Shown in pieces: positions 17,421 to 25,312 of a stretch of 64,000 nt of DNA. This stretch comes from an uncultured Chthonomonas sp. (GTDB lineage Bacteria; Armatimonadota; Chthonomonadetes; Chthonomonadales; Chthonomonadaceae): positions 24,535 to 88,534 of the forward strand of contig CAIONQ010000144.1 in the NCBI GenBank assembly GCA_903859705.1. The letters run 5' to 3'. Below the pieces are notes generated by a model. It ran no database searches. It saw only the letters and a list, made by a program, of their open reading frames with translations, and was not told the origin of the DNA. Both the position numbers and the translations under genes were made by a program. Within the stretch, counting starts at the first letter, position 1; each line of letters begins with the position of its first letter.

Positions 17421-18404
17421 GTGTCTGCGCCACTGTTGAAAGTTACCAACCTTCAGACCGAGTTTAAAACCCCTGGAGGTATTGTGCGCGCCGTGCGCGG
17501 ACTCTCGTTTCAGGTTGAACGAGGCGAAACCGTTGGCATTGTAGGCGAATCCGGCTCAGGAAAGAGCGTAACAGCGCTTTCGTTAATGGGCCTGATACCA
17601 GATCCGCCCGGTAAAGTTAGCGGAGGCTCAATACAACTGGATGGCCAGGAGCTTGTGGGCCTACCTCAAAAAGAGCTTAACTCCCTGCGTGGCAGCAAGA
17701 TTGCCATGGTATTTCAGGACCCCTTTTCTTCGCTCAACCCCACCATGACACTTGGAGAACAGGTGGCAGAGCCAATTAGGCTGCACACAGGAGTCTCACG
17801 CGCCGAGGCCAAAGACAGAGCCATTCAGTTGTTTCAGGCTGTACGTATTCCAGAGCCAGAAACAAGATATCGACAGTACCCTCATCAAGTATCTGGAGGG
17901 CAGCGGCAGCGAGTGATGATTGCCATCGCCTTTGCATGTAATCCTCAGCTGTTGATAGCCGATGAGCCCACCACGGCATTGGATGTTACCGTTCAGGCTC
18001 AGGTGCTAACCCTGATGCATGAAATGCAACAGAAGAATAATTGTGGAGTACTCATAATCACACATGATTTTGGAGTGGTTGCCGAAATCTGCAACAGGGT
18101 GCTGGTTATGTATGCTGGAGCGGTAGTAGAAAGTGGCCCCGTTCGGGAGATATTCCACAATGCGCAGCACCCCTATACTCGTGGCCTGCTGGAATCGTTG
18201 CCAAGAGTAGAAGCAGAGCGCACTCGACGCCTGCCGAGCATCCCCGGCCAGCCGCCGGACCTTTCAAGGCTCGGTGTGGGCTGCCCCTTTATGCCTCGAT
18301 GCAAGAACGCCATGCCCGGTGTTTGCGATGCTTCAGAGCCGCCGGTAACCGCTGTAAACGAAAACCATACCGTACGTTGCTACCTTCATAAGCCTGCAGA
18401 ATAA
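17421..18404 (+). CDS. Oligopeptide/dipeptide ABC transporter ATP-binding protein (OppD/DppD type)
   Basis: The protein has 327 residues: Walker A GESGSGKS (about residue 40), signature VSGGQRQRVMIA, Walker B LLIADEPTTALDV, H-loop IITHDFGVV and the C-terminal oligopeptide-transporter extension with four Cys (CPFMPRC, then VC and RC), which in this family can hold a [4Fe-4S] cluster. It energises peptide uptake at the inner membrane. The GTG start has AGGAGGAAAT immediately upstream. No permease or binding protein is adjacent. Its linkage to an epimerase and a DUF1611 gene recalls Bacillus ykfABCD, where a DppD-like ATPase serves murein-peptide import. Confidence 0.92.
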   Translation: MSAPLLKVTNLQTEFKTPGGIVRAVRGLSFQVERGETVGIVGESGSGKSVTALSLMGLIPDPPGKVSGGSIQLDGQELVGLPQKELNSLRGSKIAMVFQDPFSSLNPTMTLGEQVAEPIRLHTGVSRAEAKDRAIQLFQAVRIPEPETRYRQYPHQVSGGQRQRVMIAIAFACNPQLLIADEPTTALDVTVQAQVLTLMHEMQQKNNCGVLIITHDFGVVAEICNRVLVMYAGAVVESGPVREIFHNAQHPYTRGLLESLPRVEAERTRRLPSIPGQPPDLSRLGVGCPFMPRCKNAMPGVCDASEPPVTAVNENHTVRCYLHKPAE

Positions 18405-18424
18405 TTGTGTGAAATATTACGACT

Positions 18425-19498
18425 ATGAAACTGGTTACAGAACGATTTTCAGTTGCAAAACGGCATGCTCTTACCATTAGCCGGGGCACCAGCACAGGCT
18501 CAGAGAACCTGCTTGTTACCATCGAGCATCAGGGTATTACTGGCTATGGCGAGATGGCACCAACATCTGGAGGAGCCGTTGCCGAAACTGCAGAAATGGC
18601 AGCTTCAGCTCTAGAGCGGTGGCGGCCATCAATAGAGTGTGCCACTCCCTGGGAGTGGCAGCGCATTAATGCAGAAATTTGCAAAATAGACTCTATGTAC
18701 ATATGCCCCGCCGCCCGTGCAGGCCTGAACATGGCTGTGTGGGATTGGATGGGGAAGGCCACCAGCCGGCCAGTGTACTGCCTACTGGGGCTGGATTTGG
18801 ATAGGATTGTACATACATCCGTTACCGTGGGAATAAACCCGCCAGCAGTGGTGGAAGAGCGTGTGGCAGATATTCTGCTGCGTACTGGTGCACGCAGGCT
18901 AAAGGTGAAGCTCGGCAGCCCGGATGGGTTGGATACAGATAAGCGGATACTTGCGGCTGCTCTGAATGCGGCTGAATGTGTGTATGAAGAGATTGGGTAT
19001 AGGCCCGCCTTCCGGGTAGATGCCAATGGGGGGTGGGATGTGCCGGGTACTCTGGCTATGGCCGATTGGCTGGCAGAGCGTGGTGTGGAGTATATTGAAC
19101 AACCAATTGCCCGTGGCAAAGAGGCCTTATATTCCCAGCTAACAGGCAAGTGTGCCCTGCCGGTTTACTCCGATGAAAGCATCTGCATCGCTGCGGATAT
19201 TCCACCACTGGCACCCTACATTGCGGGCATAAACATTAAGCTGATGAAGTGTGGCGGCATCTCTGAGGCGCTGAACATGATTGGCACAGCACGGGCTCAT
19301 GGCCTGCGCATAATGTATGGTTGTATGTCTGAAACGTCTCTATCCATCACCGCCGCGGCCCAGATCTCCCCACTTGCAGATGAACTGGATCTGGATAGCC
19401 ACCTCAATCTCAACCCCGACCCATGGACAGGTGCGCAGTGGCAAGATGGCCGCGTAGTTCCAAACAACACTCCTGGCCTTGGAGTGGCCCGCCGATAG
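18425..19498 (+). CDS. Enolase-superfamily dipeptide/N-acyl-glutamate epimerase (AEE/DgcA-like)
   Basis: The protein has 357 residues with the capping N-terminal domain and TIM barrel of the muconate-lactonizing subgroup. Visible catalytic residues are LKVKLG (KxK base), FRVDANGGW (metal Asp), EYIEQPI (metal Glu), VYSDESI (metal Asp) and NIKLMKCGG (second Lys base). This set marks L-Ala-D/L-Glu epimerases and DgcA. It converts D-glutamyl peptides or N-acetyl-D-glutamate to L-forms. Next to DUF1611, which in Pseudoalteromonas (DgcN) acts with DgcA in D-glutamate use, and an OppD-type ATPase, it suggests peptidoglycan-peptide or D-Glu salvage. The Shine-Dalgarno is weak. Confidence 0.87.
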   Translation: MKLVTERFSVAKRHALTISRGTSTGSENLLVTIEHQGITGYGEMAPTSGGAVAETAEMAASALERWRPSIECATPWEWQRINAEICKIDSMYICPAARAGLNMAVWDWMGKATSRPVYCLLGLDLDRIVHTSVTVGINPPAVVEERVADILLRTGARRLKVKLGSPDGLDTDKRILAAALNAAECVYEEIGYRPAFRVDANGGWDVPGTLAMADWLAERGVEYIEQPIARGKEALYSQLTGKCALPVYSDESICIAADIPPLAPYIAGINIKLMKCGGISEALNMIGTARAHGLRIMYGCMSETSLSITAAAQISPLADELDLDSHLNLNPDPWTGAQWQDGRVVPNNTPGLGVARR

Positions 19499-19511
19499 AG
19501 AGGATCGTTTG

Positions 19512-20582
19512 ATGACCGCATCCACCGTTCGACCTGGCATAACGCCGGATAGCCGATTGGCGCTATTGATGCACGATAATCTCGCCGATGGCTGGGGGAA
19601 AATGGGTACTGGCCTGCTGCGCTATAGCCGGGCTGACATAGCTGCTGTGGTGGATAGATCCACTGCAGGCGGCAACTTAAAGCAGATAACTGGCATTGAC
19701 AGAGATGTGCCCATCGTAGCAACCATGCGTGAGGCGGTTGCACTGGGTGCAGACACGCTGGTACCTGGCGTTGCAATGCCAAACGGCGTGCTACCTGACG
19801 ATTGGTGGGAGGAAATAAAAGAAGCCCTGGCTGCGGGCCTCAACCTGGTTAATGGCCTTCATGCGCCACTTTCGGAAAGGGCAGACCTGTGCGCGCTACT
19901 ACAACCTGACCGCTTTATATGGGATGTTCGTAAAGAGCCAGCAAATGTTCAAAACGGGCTTGGGCGCGCAGCAGCAGTGCCTGCCCTGCGAGTTCTGACA
20001 GTGGGAACCGATATGGCCATTGGTAAAATGACGGCATCGCTGGAATTGGACCGCTCTGCAAGGGATCGTGGCCTAAAGAGCCGCTTCCTGGCCTCGGGGC
20101 AAATAGGCATCTGCATTGCGGGCGACGGTGTTGCGTTAGATGCCGTCAGGGTAGATTTTGCCACCGGAGCTGTAGAATCGATGATGCTGGAGCACGGGCA
20201 CAACCACGACATCCTCTTTCTTGAAGGCCAGGGGTCTATGCTTCATCCCGCATCAACGGCCTGGATGGCTTTAATTAGAGGCGGATGCCCTACGCATATG
20301 ATTCTGGTGCACAAAGCAGGGCAGGCGGCCATAGCCCGCGCTCCACAGGTAAAAATTCCGCCCCTAAAAGAGGTGGTGGCCCTGTATGAAGCCGTGGCTT
20401 CTGCGGGTGGGGCTATGCCACCCAGCCGTGTTGCAGGCGTGGCACTGAACTGCCACGGGCTTACGGACGAAGAAGCGCGGCGTGCCGTTGAAGAAACCGA
20501 AAACGAATGCGGCTTGCCAACGCAGGATGTGGTGCGATTTGGCGCCCAAAAGCTCCTGGATGCGATTCTTGAGGTAAATTAA
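19512..20582 (+). CDS. DUF1611 family protein (DgcN-like)
   Basis: The protein has 356 residues. The N-terminal alpha/beta domain ends near NLVNGLHAPL; the C-terminal P-loop-like domain has LTVGTDMAIGKMTASLEL followed by ASGQIGICIAGDG and FLEGQGSMLHPAS. This is the DUF1611 family, typified by DgcN, an acyltransferase acting on D-glutamate with DgcA. It lies 13 bases after the epimerase gene, so the two are cotranscribed. ATG 19512 has GAGAGG upstream. The precise reaction in this organism is inferred from the pairing. Confidence 0.87.
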   Translation: MTASTVRPGITPDSRLALLMHDNLADGWGKMGTGLLRYSRADIAAVVDRSTAGGNLKQITGIDRDVPIVATMREAVALGADTLVPGVAMPNGVLPDDWWEEIKEALAAGLNLVNGLHAPLSERADLCALLQPDRFIWDVRKEPANVQNGLGRAAAVPALRVLTVGTDMAIGKMTASLELDRSARDRGLKSRFLASGQIGICIAGDGVALDAVRVDFATGAVESMMLEHGHNHDILFLEGQGSMLHPASTAWMALIRGGCPTHMILVHKAGQAAIARAPQVKIPPLKEVVALYEAVASAGGAMPPSRVAGVALNCHGLTDEEARRAVEETENECGLPTQDVVRFGAQKLLDAILEVN

Positions 20583-20600
20583 GAACAATCAAACGCTTTG

Positions 20601-20728
20601 CTGGAAAGTGCAACTGGCGTTCACAGGGATACCCTGGGGGAGCGCTTTCCAGAGGAAATGTCGCACGCCTGGGCGCAATGCCGATCTCAATACGGATCTG
20701 CGTTACCGCCCGGGCGTTTGCTTTGACC
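20601..20728 (+). ncRNA. ZTP (pfl) riboswitch upstream of purH
   Basis: P1 is an 8-bp helix, CTGGAAAG (20601-20608) with CTTTCCAG (20645-20652). Inside it lie ACTGGCG, the small P2 hairpin CAGGG-ATA-CCCTG (20623-20635) and GGGGAGCG, exactly in the order of the ZTP aptamer. The 3' domain has the invariant GCCTGGGC (20667-20674). An alternative hairpin pairs CGCCTGGGCG (20666-20675) with CGCCCGGGCG (20707-20716), followed by TTTGCTTTG. Ligand binding to the GCCTGGGC strand would break this terminator-like stem. ZTP/ZMP is the substrate form handled by the downstream purH product, so the logic is induction when folate-dependent transformylation stalls. Confidence 0.9.
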
Positions 20729-20759
20729 GGTTTATATCATCAGAACAGAGGAGTTTTTA

Positions 20760-22370
20760 ATGGCGAACCAGCGAAAAAAGCGCGCACTCATCAGCGTATC
20801 GGACAAAACCGGGCTGATAGAATTTGCCACTGGCCTTCATGAGCTTGGGTATGAGATTGTTTCCACTGGCGGAACGCAATCTGCTATTGCAAAGGCGGGC
20901 ATCCCCACCCTCAATATCAGCGAGGTAACAGGTTTCCCGGAAATGCTGGAGGGGCGTGTCAAAACACTTCATCCAAAAGTGCACGGGGGCCTATTGGCTC
21001 GCCGGGACGTTGAAGAGCACCTGCAGACCATTGCCGAACACGGCATTGAGTTGATAGACCTGGTTTGCGTAAACCTGTACCCGTTTGTTGCCACTGTTCT
21101 CAAGCCTGATGTTACTCTGGAAGATGCCATTGAGAATATAGACATCGGTGGGCCGGCAATGATCCGATCGGCAGCAAAAAATCATCTCGGGGTTATAGTG
21201 GTGGTGCATGCCTCGGACTATGCAGATATTCTTACGGAGATCCAGGCAACCGAGGGTGATGTTTCTTTAACAACACGCAGGCGGCTCGCAGCAAAAGCAT
21301 ACGCGCATACTGGCCAGTATGATGCCTCTATCAGCCAGTGGCTCTCGGCACGCTTTGCCTCAGATGGAGACGACAAGCTGGTGTTCCCGCAGGAAGTGGC
21401 CTTTGGTTACCGTAAAGCGCAGGATTGCCGGTATGGCGAAAACCCACATCAGTTGGCGGCCTTCTATGTGCAAAACGGAGTAACCGAGCCGTGTGTGGCC
21501 AATGCAGTTCAGATCCATGGCAAAGAACTTTCGTTCAATAACTTCTACGACCTTAACGGGGCACTCGAAACAGTTAAAGAGTTCAGCGATGACGACCGGG
21601 CTGCAGCCGTGATCATCAAGCACACCAACCCGTGTGGGGCGGCCCTGGGAGATACTCTTGCTGAGGCATTCCTCAAAGCGCGCCTTGGAGACCCAATCTC
21701 TGCATTCGGTGGCATTCTGGCAGTCACTCGTCCGTTAGATGTTGCTACTGCCGAAGAGATCACTGGGAAGAACACATTCTTTGAGGCGATAATTGCACCA
21801 TCGTTTGATGAAGAAGCCATCCCTATTTTAACGGAACGCAAGAAGTGGGGAGTCAACCTGCGCTTACTTAAAGTGGGAGACCTTAAGGGCTGGCAGGCAA
21901 AGGCCGGGGCGACCGGCATGGACTTGAAACGTGTGGTTGGCGGCATGCTTGTGCAGCAACCAGATCACCTCGTAATTACTCGAGACAACCTCAAAGTGGT
22001 TACTGATCGGCAGCCGACAGAGGCTGAGCTGGATGAACTACTTTTTGCATGGAAAGTAGTTCGCCATGTTAAGAGCAACGCCATTGTGTTTACAAAAAAC
22101 CGGCAGGTAGTGGGAGTGGGAGCTGGCCAGATGAACCGCGTGCGTTCCGTGCGTCTGGCAGTTGAGCAGGCTGGAGAGCTGGCAAAGGGGGCAGTTATGG
22201 CATCTGATGCGTTCTTCCCCTTCCCAGATGGCCCGGAAGCTGCAGCAGCGGCTGGCATTACCGCAATCATCCAACCCGGTGGTTCTGTTAAAGATGCAGA
22301 TACTATCGAAGTGGCCAACAAGAACGGCATTGCCATGGTATTTACGGGAGTACGCCACTTCCTGCACTAA
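20760..22370 (+). CDS. purH: Bifunctional AICAR transformylase / IMP cyclohydrolase
   Basis: The 536-residue enzyme catalyses the last two steps of purine synthesis: formyl transfer from 10-formyl-THF to AICAR, then ring closure to IMP. The N-terminal MGS-like cyclohydrolase domain opens ALISVSDKTGLIEFATGL, with VKTLHPKVHGGLLARRD and NIDIGGPAMIRSAAKN. The C-terminal transformylase has YGENPHQLAAFY, IKHTNPCGAALG and SDAFFPFPDG. GAGGAG lies 7 bases before the ATG. A ZTP riboswitch controls it from its leader and a terminator follows. Confidence 0.97.
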   Translation: MANQRKKRALISVSDKTGLIEFATGLHELGYEIVSTGGTQSAIAKAGIPTLNISEVTGFPEMLEGRVKTLHPKVHGGLLARRDVEEHLQTIAEHGIELIDLVCVNLYPFVATVLKPDVTLEDAIENIDIGGPAMIRSAAKNHLGVIVVVHASDYADILTEIQATEGDVSLTTRRRLAAKAYAHTGQYDASISQWLSARFASDGDDKLVFPQEVAFGYRKAQDCRYGENPHQLAAFYVQNGVTEPCVANAVQIHGKELSFNNFYDLNGALETVKEFSDDDRAAAVIIKHTNPCGAALGDTLAEAFLKARLGDPISAFGGILAVTRPLDVATAEEITGKNTFFEAIIAPSFDEEAIPILTERKKWGVNLRLLKVGDLKGWQAKAGATGMDLKRVVGGMLVQQPDHLVITRDNLKVVTDRQPTEAELDELLFAWKVVRHVKSNAIVFTKNRQVVGVGAGQMNRVRSVRLAVEQAGELAKGAVMASDAFFPFPDGPEAAAAAGITAIIQPGGSVKDADTIEVANKNGIAMVFTGVRHFLH

Positions 22371-22392
22371 TCGGCTAGCGAGGGCAATCTTG

Positions 22393-22433
22393 AAAAGGGG
22401 TGCTGCCTCCATGTGGAGACAGCACCCCTTTGA
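22393..22433 (+). terminator. Terminator of purH
   Basis: An 11-bp stem AAGGGGTGCTG / CAGCACCCCTT (22395-22405, 22420-22430), with a further inner CTCC/GGAG pairing, is flanked by AAAA on the left and TTTGACTTTC on the right. The mixed T-tract is moderate. Confidence 0.75.
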
Positions 22434-22545
22434 CTTTCAGTGCGTTCAGCTGGTTCGGTCCACAACATATCCCAGCGAAGTTCTTGCTTAGCTGAGTTCA
22501 CGCAATAGAAACCATGCCGCTTATCGGCACCACAATGCTTGTTAC

Positions 22546-22604
22546 CAATAACAAAATAAGCGCGCGGTATTTCCAGAGATACATTCTCTGTAAACGCCGC
22601 GCGC
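22546..22604 (-). terminator. Terminator of the minus-strand oxidoreductase at 22656
   Basis: GCGCGCGG (22560-22567) pairs with CCGCGCGC (22597-22604), enclosing an inner CAGAGA/TCTCTG stem. On the minus strand the hairpin is followed by TTATTTTGTTATT. Confidence 0.82.
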
Positions 22605-22655
22605 CCAACGTAGTTTTAAACCAGATAAGCTGGCACTCCGATTCCGTTCAACAGG

Positions 22656-23663
22656 CTACAGTGTTACTGCTTTACCAGTTTGGATAGACTCGATGGCTGC
22701 AAGAGCAATGCGCACTGCCTCTTTGCCATCCTGCGGGAGGATAGATGGTGTTGCGCCTCTCTCCAGACAATCCAGAAAGTGTGCGAGTTCCAGCTGATAG
22801 GGATTATTACCAGTGGGGCTTTCGGGCACGGCAACGCCAGCTCTTGGCCCACTGCCAGCCTGTAGAGCTGCTTTGAACGGTGCACCCGTAGGCTGATTTG
22901 CGTTGAACTCCAGCAGGCCACCGTCGCCGGCTATTTCTACGGTTACCTTGAAACCGCCAGGATCGGCCCATGTGCCTTCTACATGGCCGATGGTGCCGTT
23001 CTTAAAGCGGAGTGTAACAAGTGCGTAATCGAACGATGGGAGTTGGGATGTACCAGTGCCGCGCGCGTAAACGCGTTCAACTTCACCAAAAGTCCAACGT
23101 AGCCAATCGAAGTCATGAATAATGAGGTCCAACACGGCGCCTCCACTTCGATCAAAATCGGCATACCAGTCGTCCCAGGCACGTGGCATTGGTCCACCAC
23201 GGCGTGTGCGAACGGAGGCAGGGCGGCCAACATTGCCAGCCTCTACTTCTCGCTTTGCAAGCGAAAACTCGGGGAAAAAGCGGACTACATGTGCAACAAA
23301 TAGCGGGAGCCCGGCCTTTTCACAAGCTGCGATCATCCGATCACAATCGGCCAGGGTGCGAGCCATAGGCTTTTCGGTAGAGATACCTTTAATACCCAGC
23401 TCAGATGCCCGTTCAGCAGCCCTCACGACATAATCTACGTGCCATGGTGTAGGACAGCAAACATCCACAACGTCAGGCCGAATCTCGGCGAGCATTGTAT
23501 CAAAGTCCGTGTAGGGCTTTGCGCCGTACTTGCCGGCGAGCGCTTCTGCCGCTTCCGGGCGGATATCCAGCACACCCGCCAGTTCCGCATTTTCGATGGC
23601 GTCATAACAGCCAGCATGCACGCTCGCCATACCACCAGCACCCACCAGCGCAACTCGCATCAT
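22656..23663 (-). CDS. Gfo/Idh/MocA family oxidoreductase
   Basis: The protein has 335 residues: Rossmann motif VALVGAGGMASVHAGCY, a Cys-rich DVCCPTPWH loop, the EKP motif in STEKPMARTL, and the C-terminal domain with GGAVLDLIIHDFDWLRW and its conserved Asp/His residues. It is an NAD(P)-dependent sugar or cyclitol dehydrogenase of unknown substrate, distinct in sequence from the paralogue at 5195. GGAGG lies 9 bases before the first of two ATGs. It is a single gene divergent from rex; the intergenic region holds the Rex-like site. Confidence 0.9.
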   Translation of the reverse strand: MMRVALVGAGGMASVHAGCYDAIENAELAGVLDIRPEAAEALAGKYGAKPYTDFDTMLAEIRPDVVDVCCPTPWHVDYVVRAAERASELGIKGISTEKPMARTLADCDRMIAACEKAGLPLFVAHVVRFFPEFSLAKREVEAGNVGRPASVRTRRGGPMPRAWDDWYADFDRSGGAVLDLIIHDFDWLRWTFGEVERVYARGTGTSQLPSFDYALVTLRFKNGTIGHVEGTWADPGGFKVTVEIAGDGGLLEFNANQPTGAPFKAALQAGSGPRAGVAVPESPTGNNPYQLELAHFLDCLERGATPSILPQDGKEAVRIALAAIESIQTGKAVTL

Positions 23664-23756
23664 CGCTCAAGACCTCCAGGTAATTCCTTCAAAACAGTTA
23701 TCTCCATATGCCCTGTTTTCCTTCCTGTTTTGGCAGGATGGCCGAGATGCAAGAGA

Positions 23757-23774
23757 TTGCAAACAATTTCACAA
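23757..23774. promoter_or_regulatory. Candidate Rex operator upstream of rex
   Basis: TTGCAAACAATTTCACAA matches 10 of the 12 fixed positions of the Rex consensus TTGTGA-N6-TCACAA. It ends 4 bases before the -35 hexamer of the rex promoter, and also lies upstream of the divergent oxidoreductase. It suggests NADH/NAD-dependent autoregulation. Confidence 0.65.
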
Positions 23775-23778
23775 ATGC

Positions 23779-23808
23779 TTGACGATGATTCGGGGGCAAA
23801 GGTATACT
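23779..23808 (+). promoter_or_regulatory. Promoter of rex and the haem/siroheme genes
   Basis: -35 TTGACG (23779-23784), 18-base spacer, -10 TATACT (23803-23808), about 57 bases before the rex start codon. Confidence 0.75.
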
Positions 23809-23864
23809 TCGAGCAGACAGGTGTATCGGTAGTGCTGTGAGGCTATGGCCAAGAGGTTCCGCAG

Positions 23865-24611
23865 TTGACCGCAAGCAATAACGCCAAGGTACCCGTTCCT
23901 ACTCTGGAACGGCTGGCAACCTATCTACGGTTTTTGATTGATCTTGATCAATCAAACATTGAAACCATCTCTTCTGCAGAGGTTGAGCGGCAAACTGGCA
24001 TCAATGCGGCACAGTTTCGCAAAGACCTATCGTATTTCTTTGCCTCGTTTGGAGAGTTTGGCAAGCCCGGCGTTGGCTACAACGTGAAGGATTTGCAGAA
24101 CCGAATAGCACGTATACTCAAGATTGACAATGAGCAACGTGTTGTGCTGGTAGGTGCTGGCAACCTGGGCTCTGCTCTGGTTGGTTACCCTGGCCTTAAA
24201 GAGCACAGGCTGAACCTGGTTGCCGTGTTTGACAATAACTACGGTAAGATTGGCCGGCCACTATGGAACCTGGAGATTCAGGACGTAATGCGGCTTAAAG
24301 AGGCCAATCAGCGTCTGGGCGCTCGTATTGCCATACTGGCAGTGCCGGCGATTGCCGCACAGCAGGTAACAGATCTATTGGTGGATGCGGGCATTCATGC
24401 CATACTAAATTTCGCACCACTTATGCTGCGGGTTCCATCCCATGTGTTTGTTCGGAACGTATCTTTTCTTCAAGAACTGGCGGTACTCTCTTACCATCTA
24501 TCCGCAGAGGAGCCTTCTCAACTCCCTCTGGATCAGATTCCTCTTCCCGGTTTAGAGCCGGTTATTGATGCAGAATCCGCAGTTGGTGATACCCCTGCCG
24601 CAGATGCCTGA
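23865..24611 (+). CDS. rex: Redox-sensing transcriptional repressor Rex
   Basis: The protein has 248 residues. The N-terminal winged helix (PTLERLATYLRFLIDLDQ, then ISSAEVERQTGINAAQFRKD and SYFFASFGEFGKPGVGYNV) is followed by a Rossmann domain with RVVLVGAGNLGSALVGY for NADH, and a C-terminal helix that swaps between subunits. Rex represses fermentative, respiratory or haem genes when NADH/NAD is low and leaves DNA when it is high. The TTG start at 23865 has AAGAGG 8 bases upstream. It heads a run with siroheme and haem genes, a known linkage in several phyla. The acidic Pro-rich tail of about 30 residues is longer than usual. Confidence 0.95.
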   Translation: MTASNNAKVPVPTLERLATYLRFLIDLDQSNIETISSAEVERQTGINAAQFRKDLSYFFASFGEFGKPGVGYNVKDLQNRIARILKIDNEQRVVLVGAGNLGSALVGYPGLKEHRLNLVAVFDNNYGKIGRPLWNLEIQDVMRLKEANQRLGARIAILAVPAIAAQQVTDLLVDAGIHAILNFAPLMLRVPSHVFVRNVSFLQELAVLSYHLSAEEPSQLPLDQIPLPGLEPVIDAESAVGDTPAADA

Positions 24612-24659
24612 TCGATAAACATTTCACAATCCGTAAATAAAGGGACGTGTACGTCTAAT

Positions 24660-25310
24660 ATGTCGCGGTACTATCCAGTTATGCTTCGGATAGAAAATCG
24701 CTCGTGCCTGATAGTGGGCGGCGGAGCGGTTGGGGTTCGCAAGGCGGAAGCGCTATTGCTGGCCGGAGCGGAGGTAACGGTGGTTTCCATCGATGCCAGC
24801 CATGAGCTGGCAGACCTGGAAGCGACTGGCAAGATCCGGGTTATGCACGAGCCATACCACGCAAATATGCTGGACGGTATGGACCTGGTTTTTGCCGCCA
24901 CAAACAATACGGCAGTCAACGCGCAGATAACACAGGAAGCACAGGCCGCTGGCCTGCTCGTAAACAGTGCAGATGCACCAGATACAGGAAGCTTTATTGT
25001 GCCAGCCACGGTTAGGCGTGGTGATCTGTGCCTATCTATATCTACGGGCAGCGCCAGTCCCAAGCTGGCGGCGCGCATTCGGCGAGAGTTGGAAGCGCGA
25101 TTTCCCGAAAACTACGCACTGTATATAGAGGTGCTTGCCACTATGCGCAACGCCGTAAAGCAGATGACAGAAAGCCCCGAACAGCGTGGTCGAGCTCTGG
25201 AAGCGCTGTTGGATCACGAGGCAGATATCCGCATCGCCATCGAGGCTGATGGTGCGGAAGCCGCCCTGGAAAAGGCACGAAGCATCGCAGTGCGTGCAAT
25301 GGAGCAGTAA
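24660..25310 (+). CDS. Precorrin-2 dehydrogenase / sirohydrochlorin ferrochelatase family protein (Met8/CysG-N-like)
   Basis: The protein has 216 residues. The NAD-binding fold is SCLIVGGGAVGVRKAEALLL, and SFIVPATVRRGDLCLSISTGSASPKLAARIR is the dimerisation and active-site signature of the Met8p/CysG N-terminal family. It oxidises precorrin-2 with NAD and may insert iron to make siroheme. It is followed 2 bases later by hemA, so the two are probably translated together, linking tetrapyrrole supply with siroheme branching. No CobA-type methyltransferase is seen nearby. Some hemA-linked members are thought to affect haem flux instead, which remains possible here. Confidence 0.88.
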   Translation: MSRYYPVMLRIENRSCLIVGGGAVGVRKAEALLLAGAEVTVVSIDASHELADLEATGKIRVMHEPYHANMLDGMDLVFAATNNTAVNAQITQEAQAAGLLVNSADAPDTGSFIVPATVRRGDLCLSISTGSASPKLAARIRRELEARFPENYALYIEVLATMRNAVKQMTESPEQRGRALEALLDHEADIRIAIEADGAEAALEKARSIAVRAMEQ

Positions 25311-25312
25311 TT

